11,608 nucleotides of DNA, taken from positions 1 through 11,608 of the forward strand of contig JBAYVY010000077.1 in NCBI GenBank assembly GCA_041674345.1, read 5' to 3'. The translations under genes and the position numbers were made by a program. Of this stretch, positions 11,557 through 11,608 are shown in pieces. A model generated the notes under the pieces. It saw only the letters and a program-made list of their open reading frames with translations. It did no database searches and was not told where the DNA came from. Origin of the DNA: JBAYVY01 sp041674345. GTDB taxonomy: Bacteria; Planctomycetota; Phycisphaerae; Phycisphaerales; Zrk34. How positions within the stretch are numbered: position 1 is the stretch's first letter; every line of letters begins with the position of its first letter.

Positions 11557-11608
11557 ATGAATCTCAAGGAACGGGACCGGCTGGGGATGCTCAGCCGCGT
11601 CAGGGACG
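11557..11608 (+). CDS. N-terminus of a probable transposase (IS481/ISNCY-like), cut by window edge
   Basis: ATG 11557 with GGAGA at 11544-11548 eight bases upstream opens a frame of 17 codons, MNLKERDRLGMLSRVRD, running off the edge. Transposases of the IS481/IS1202-like group in planctomycetes begin with a similar short helix before their helix-turn-helix ('MNLKERDRLR.I..V'); this is recognition from memory on few residues. The tandem repeats just upstream support the IS reading. The catalytic domain is outside the window. Confidence 0.5.
   Translation, partial: MNLKERDRLGMLSRVRD

Noticed and set aside
1..11608. tRNA or rRNA genes
   Set aside because: I saw no cloverleaf-like segment or rRNA-like stretch on either strand by eye; a covariance-model scan was not possible.

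Overview
The window is GC-rich chromosomal DNA from a bacterium that is most probably a member of the Planctomycetota, perhaps Phycisphaerae-like. The case rests on the rpsP-trmD-rplS cluster without rimM, a conserved hypothetical protein whose 'CxxTGRxLxPGE' start I recognise from that phylum, several secreted proteins with Pro/Ala/Gly linkers, and many short dispersed repeats. This assignment is inference; no rRNA or tRNA is present to confirm it.

Layout: (1) 1-160, the tail of a probable transposase. (2) 317-1516, a secreted protein of unknown function with a hairpin terminator, followed by a decayed C-terminus of an MBL-fold hydrolase. (3) 1969-2462, a two-gene RelE/YafQ-type toxin-antitoxin operon downstream of a 13-G tract. 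(4) 2477-6470, a minus-strand block: a DUF559 nuclease-like gene, a conserved hypothetical, a LolA/LolB-like lipoprotein, and a translationally coupled RDD-domain membrane protein with a large ectodomain. (5) 6630-9353, a plus-strand housekeeping block: thioredoxin reductase, then rpsP, trmD and rplS, closed by two hairpin terminators. (6) 9727-11424, a large minus-strand secreted protein. (7) 11495-11608, the left end of a second insertion sequence, with tandem repeats and the first 17 codons of its probable transposase.

The most unusual content is the repeat landscape between 2.5 and 8.2 kb. A 99-bp palindromic element occurs twice, 97/99 identical, in the same reading frame in two adjacent genes, and so behaves like an in-frame coding repeat (compare Rickettsia palindromic elements). 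Its terminal 9-mer TTCCGGGGG occurs at least 15 times between 2.5 and 6.1 kb in all three codon phases. A second palindromic family (CCCTCnCCC-3 nt-GGGnGAGGG, with compensatory changes between copies) flanks the DUF559 gene on both sides and sits as an inverted pair between rpsP and trmD, where one copy supplies the trmD ribosome binding site. Two further low-complexity repeats were captured as the signal peptide of the lipoprotein. A DUF559 nuclease associated with these palindromes, loosely analogous to RAYT/REP pairs, is the best candidate here for an undescribed system, although this copy lacks a conserved acidic residue.

Functionally, the plus-strand genes are housekeeping (redox, ribosome, tRNA methylation). 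The minus-strand genes mostly look like cell-envelope proteins of unknown role. The toxin-antitoxin pair, the decayed gene and the two IS fragments show that the segment lies in a plastic part of the chromosome.
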